Shown here: piece by piece, positions 21,574-24,200 of the stretch
Layout: every line of letters starts with the position of its first letter
Position numbering within the stretch: position 1 is the first letter of the stretch
NCBI GenBank assembly: GCA_034440235.1
Contig: JAWXBR010000040.1
Location: 1-24,200 of the forward strand
DNA from: JAWXBR01 sp034440235
Lineage (GTDB): Bacteria > Bacteroidota > Ignavibacteria > Kapaibacteriales > Kapaibacteriaceae
DNA length: 24,200 nucleotides
Direction of reading: 5' to 3'
Notes under the pieces: generated by a model
The model's database searches: none
The model's input: the letters and a program-made list of their open reading frames with translations, nothing else
What the model was told of the DNA's origin: nothing
Position numbers and translations under genes: made by a program

Positions 21574-21936
21574 AGAGCGTCTGCCATTGCAAATTCTAAA
21601 GTCAATCGGAGCGGATACACAGTCTCAACCGAATCCAATACCGTTGTCTTAACTAAGCGTATTCCGAACTGCATATGCACGGTATGAAAGCAACGGCGAC
21701 GTGGAAATGGGCTCGTCGACCTTCCAGCCTTGGCAAAAATTCAACACTGGCAGTAAGACAACACAGATCTTTGTCAGAAGCTCGAGCTCAAACGTTCTGG
21801 ACATCTCACCGGTGTCGGCGGTTCGGCTACAACCTTCAAGTACTGGTACGCTCACGCCCTTGGGCAGTTCGCTAAGTGCGATTTAGTAAAAAACGATACA
21901 AACGGAACGTTGATCTCGGCCAGCCACATCGCGTAA
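21574..21936 (+). pseudogene. Possible frameshifted gene remnant in the 490-bp gap 21574-22063
   Basis: Protein-like sequence continues across three pieces. Frame A after the previous stop: ANSKVNRSGYTVSTESNTVV. Then frame B (about 21660-21886): RTAYARYESNGDVEMGSSTF through TGSKTTQIFVRSSSSNVLDI. Then frame A again (to TAA at 21934-21936): GVGGSATTFKYWYAHALGQF and AKCDLVKNDTNGTLISASHI. Two compensating frameshifts would join them into one chain of about 110 residues. I do not recognise the family. No good start or Shine-Dalgarno is seen for any piece. The rest of the gap (21937-22063) is A/T-rich, probably the promoter region of the next gene. Confidence 0.35.
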
Positions 21937-22063
21937 ATCATGGATGATTTCGAAATAAAGTAGTTAAGTCATGAACATTGTCTGTTGTAATGGTCTTGGA
22001 TTTACCTTTCTTTCAACTCCAGTCTATGAATTGTTCACTGAACTAACTTAAGTTGTGGAAACA

Positions 22064-23527
22064 ATGCGTGGCCTGCTCATCATACTCTCCGCCATAACTT
22101 TCTCGTGCACCATGAGTGCACAATGGGACGCAACGGGACGCGTGCCGCTGTACGCCAATCTAGACCCTGCAGGGGGGCAAGGATATACGACTCCGCCGAA
22201 TAGGATATGTGCTGATGGACTCGATAGGATCGTAGCTACGGGAGTTGAAAAAGGCGCTGCTGGAAGTCGTTGCACGCTTATAGTTCAGCGTTTCTGGCCG
22301 GATGGATATCCAGATTTAACGTTTGGCGAGTCTGGGCTAGTACGTATTGAAACGGATACATCTCGCGATGCGAGGCCGCGGGGGGTGTACGTCAATGCAA
22401 ACAATGCACTACTAGCAGTGGTTTCAGATTCGACCAAAACGGCGATCTATAAAATCGACGCAAGCGGTAAGCTTGACTCCAGTTACGGAGAATATGGCAG
22501 AGCAATAATATCCGATCGAAATTGGCATCTGCGTCTCGATATGTATGCGTCGGGACACGACATGTACTTACTATGTCAGTTCTCTAGATCGGATTCATCA
22601 AGATCTCGGCTTCTACACCTTTCATCCGATGGACAAGTACAATCTGACTCCATGGACGTGCCATTTGACTATGGTCAAATAGTAGTAGACGAGTCCGGAT
22701 TGTTCGTTTGCTACGAACGGTCGATTAAAAAATGGACCAAACAAGGGCTATGGGATTCTGCGTTCGGCAAAGCAGGAAAAGTCGAATGGCAAGAACGAAG
22801 TGGAGGCTCCAATATCTATTCCGCTTTCAATATCAACGACTCTACAATTGCGTGCTTTGGGCTTGAGGAGTACCGCGGACCGGCAATTCAAGGTGTCGAG
22901 TCGTTTGTAGTCTTTGTGGACAAGCGCGACGGCAGAATAGTCAGGCATGTACAGATGCCATTCTACATCTGGAGTATTCCTCGCTCATGGATGAGGTTTG
23001 CCGACATTGCTGATGATGGTGTGGTAACGGTAGGAGGTTACCGTACCCGCGACACTTACAATTGTTATGTAGAGTTCTTTCGTTTGTCGGCATCGAACGC
23101 CCCAGATCAAAGCTTTTTTGGTGACGGTAGATTTCTTCTTCCACCGAAAGCACCAGATTCATCTGCGACAATTGAAGGCATGGCAGTTCTGTCGAACGGC
23201 GACATTGTGTTCATGGAGTCGACCCGTATGCTCGGACGCATCTTCGTCAAACCAACCACCGTTGATGATGATGTCGAAGCGGTGCGAGCTTCAGTAACCG
23301 CGTTTCCTAATCCGACCAGTGGACACCTTGAACTCTCATCGACGATTGATCTTTCCGGCTGTACGTACACTATCGCATCGTCAACGGGAGAGATCGTGTA
23401 CAGCGGCGCAATAGATGGCACCCCTGAGATCGTTTTGCCGCATCGGATTTCGTCGGGCACCTACAGTCTCTGCATCGCATCGATCTCAGGCGCAACTATC
23501 GCGCTGAACGTGGTGCTTGTTCGCTAA
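22064..23527 (+). CDS. Delta-60-repeat T9SS secreted protein
   Basis: A 487-residue exported protein from the ATG at 22064 (GGAA about 5 nt upstream); an in-frame GTG at 22055 is possible. The signal peptide reads MRGLLIILSAITFSCTMSA. At least four delta-60 repeats of the 'dG.lD.sFG..G' kind are visible: WPDGYPDLTFGESGLV, DASGKLDSSYGEYGRA, TKQGLWDSAFGKAGKV and SASNAPDQSFFGDGRF; these build a beta-propeller-like fold. The C-terminal 80 residues are a T9SS type A sorting domain (VTAFPNPTSGHLELSS ... SSGTYSLCIAS ... LNVVLVR). Function is unknown beyond secretion. The next gene starts 4 nt after the stop, so this protein and a TonB-dependent receptor are co-transcribed. Confidence 0.85.
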   Translation: MRGLLIILSAITFSCTMSAQWDATGRVPLYANLDPAGGQGYTTPPNRICADGLDRIVATGVEKGAAGSRCTLIVQRFWPDGYPDLTFGESGLVRIETDTSRDARPRGVYVNANNALLAVVSDSTKTAIYKIDASGKLDSSYGEYGRAIISDRNWHLRLDMYASGHDMYLLCQFSRSDSSRSRLLHLSSDGQVQSDSMDVPFDYGQIVVDESGLFVCYERSIKKWTKQGLWDSAFGKAGKVEWQERSGGSNIYSAFNINDSTIACFGLEEYRGPAIQGVESFVVFVDKRDGRIVRHVQMPFYIWSIPRSWMRFADIADDGVVTVGGYRTRDTYNCYVEFFRLSASNAPDQSFFGDGRFLLPPKAPDSSATIEGMAVLSNGDIVFMESTRMLGRIFVKPTTVDDDVEAVRASVTAFPNPTSGHLELSSTIDLSGCTYTIASSTGEIVYSGAIDGTPEIVLPHRISSGTYSLCIASISGATIALNVVLVR

Positions 23528-23531
23528 CTGC

Positions 23532-24200
23532 ATGACGATAACACGTTGTATACTCGTCCTCGTAACATTACTCGCCTTGTGGTGCGATGCAACAGCTCAA
23601 GTAACAGCGTATGGTAGAGTGACGGAGCAGAGCACGGGTGAGGTTGTCATTGGGGCGACTGTCGCATTTCATCGCGACTCTCTGATACCCGGACGGAAGC
23701 CCGAGCGCGGCGCTATCACAAATAAGTTTGGGATGTACTCTGTACGTGGTTTGCAGCCTGGAGCCTACGTCGCTGTTGTAAGCTACGTCGGCTTACGTCC
23801 GTACGTCCATGCAGTTGTTCTACGCACCGACACTGCCGACATCCGCATCGACGTTGCAATGGAGGACAAGGGTGTGTCCGCCAAAGAAGTTGTGGTTACC
23901 GCTGAAAGTCAGCGCGCGGCAATCGACCAGATAAGCACGGTAACGCTCACGCCCGACTTCATTAAAGAGATGCCATCGTTAGGGGGCGAGGCAGACGTAT
24001 TCCGTGTGCTTCAACTATTGCCTGGTGTGCAGTCTGCCTCAGAGATCTCGAGTGGACTCTACATCAGAGGTGGTTCGCCCGACCAAAACCTGATTCTGCT
24101 GGATGGTGTAGTAGTTTACAATCCGAGTCACTTCGGTGGATTCCTCAGTGCGTTTCATGCAGATGCGTTGTGCGATGTGGAGCTTATCAAAGACGCAATG
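23532..24200 (+). CDS. TonB-dependent receptor with carboxypeptidase-like domain (partial, 3' end outside window)
   Basis: The first 223 codons of a receptor. Signal peptide MTITRCILVLVTLLALWCDA; then a CarboxypepD_reg-like domain (about residues 25-110: VTAYGRVTEQSTGEVVIGAT, TNKFGMYSVRGLQPGAYVAV); then the start of a plug domain (ISTVTLTPDFIKEMPSLGGE, VFRVLQLLPGVQSASEISSG, LYIRGGSPDQNLILLDGVVV). This is the SusC-like/TonB-receptor layout of Bacteroidota; the substrate is not visible. It follows the delta-60 gene with a 4-nt gap and runs off the window at 24200. Confidence 0.92.
   Translation, partial: MTITRCILVLVTLLALWCDATAQVTAYGRVTEQSTGEVVIGATVAFHRDSLIPGRKPERGAITNKFGMYSVRGLQPGAYVAVVSYVGLRPYVHAVVLRTDTADIRIDVAMEDKGVSAKEVVVTAESQRAAIDQISTVTLTPDFIKEMPSLGGEADVFRVLQLLPGVQSASEISSGLYIRGGSPDQNLILLDGVVVYNPSHFGGFLSAFHADALCDVELIKDAM

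Overview
The window looks like a chromosomal segment from a Gram-negative bacterium of the Bacteroidota/Ignavibacteria/Kapabacteria (FCB) lineage. The evidence is type IX secretion (T9SS) C-terminal sorting domains on three secreted proteins (one only as a C-terminal scrap), two TonB-dependent receptors, LolA, DUF4199, delta-60-repeat and multi-Ig secreted proteins, and two promoter-like boxes matching the Bacteroidota -7 consensus TAnnTTTG. The species assignment is inference. No rRNA, CRISPR array, prophage or intact insertion sequence was seen.

Layout. 1-97: the last codons of a T9SS cargo gene and its terminator. 202-2987 (minus): a compact run of tRNA-Ile2(CAT), a DUF2130 coiled-coil/nuclease-like protein, DUF3108 and lolA. 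3068-5817: a minus-strand outer-membrane barrel gene diverges from a plus-strand pair, mannose-1-phosphate guanylyltransferase and an RlpA-like protein. 5887-8636 (minus): gcvT, DUF4199, a membrane-anchored LuxR-type regulator, and an IS200-like (RAYT-type) transposase whose catalytic Tyr is replaced by Phe. 8773-10713 (plus): a large AsmA-like membrane-anchored protein. 10787-15688 (plus): a probable iron-uptake operon preceded by a perfect 19-bp palindrome: imelysin-like lipoprotein, HTTM (gamma-carboxylase-like) membrane protein, FecA-like TonB-dependent receptor. 15730-20396 (minus): two small exported proteins, a 5-Ig-domain T9SS protein and a fasciclin protein. 20548-21936: an N-terminally damaged sugar-dehydrogenase-like gene and a probable frameshifted gene remnant. 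22064-24200 (plus): a delta-60-repeat T9SS protein followed at once by a second TonB-dependent receptor that runs off the window.

The most unusual structure cuts across genes. Short tandem duplications (units of about 19-33 bp) sit on stop codons at six gene ends or junctions: lolA, DUF3108, rlpA/gcvT, DUF4199, imelysin/HTTM and the fecA-like gene. Another sits on a start codon (16793). Further in-frame tandem repeats lie inside genes (33 bp in DUF2130, 18 bp in HTTM, 12 bp in the fecA-like signal peptide). At the convergent rlpA/gcvT end, one 21-bp unit carries the stop codons of both genes. A second unusual point is that the DUF2130 start codon lies 3 nt after the tRNA 3' end, so tRNA processing would leave a leaderless mRNA.
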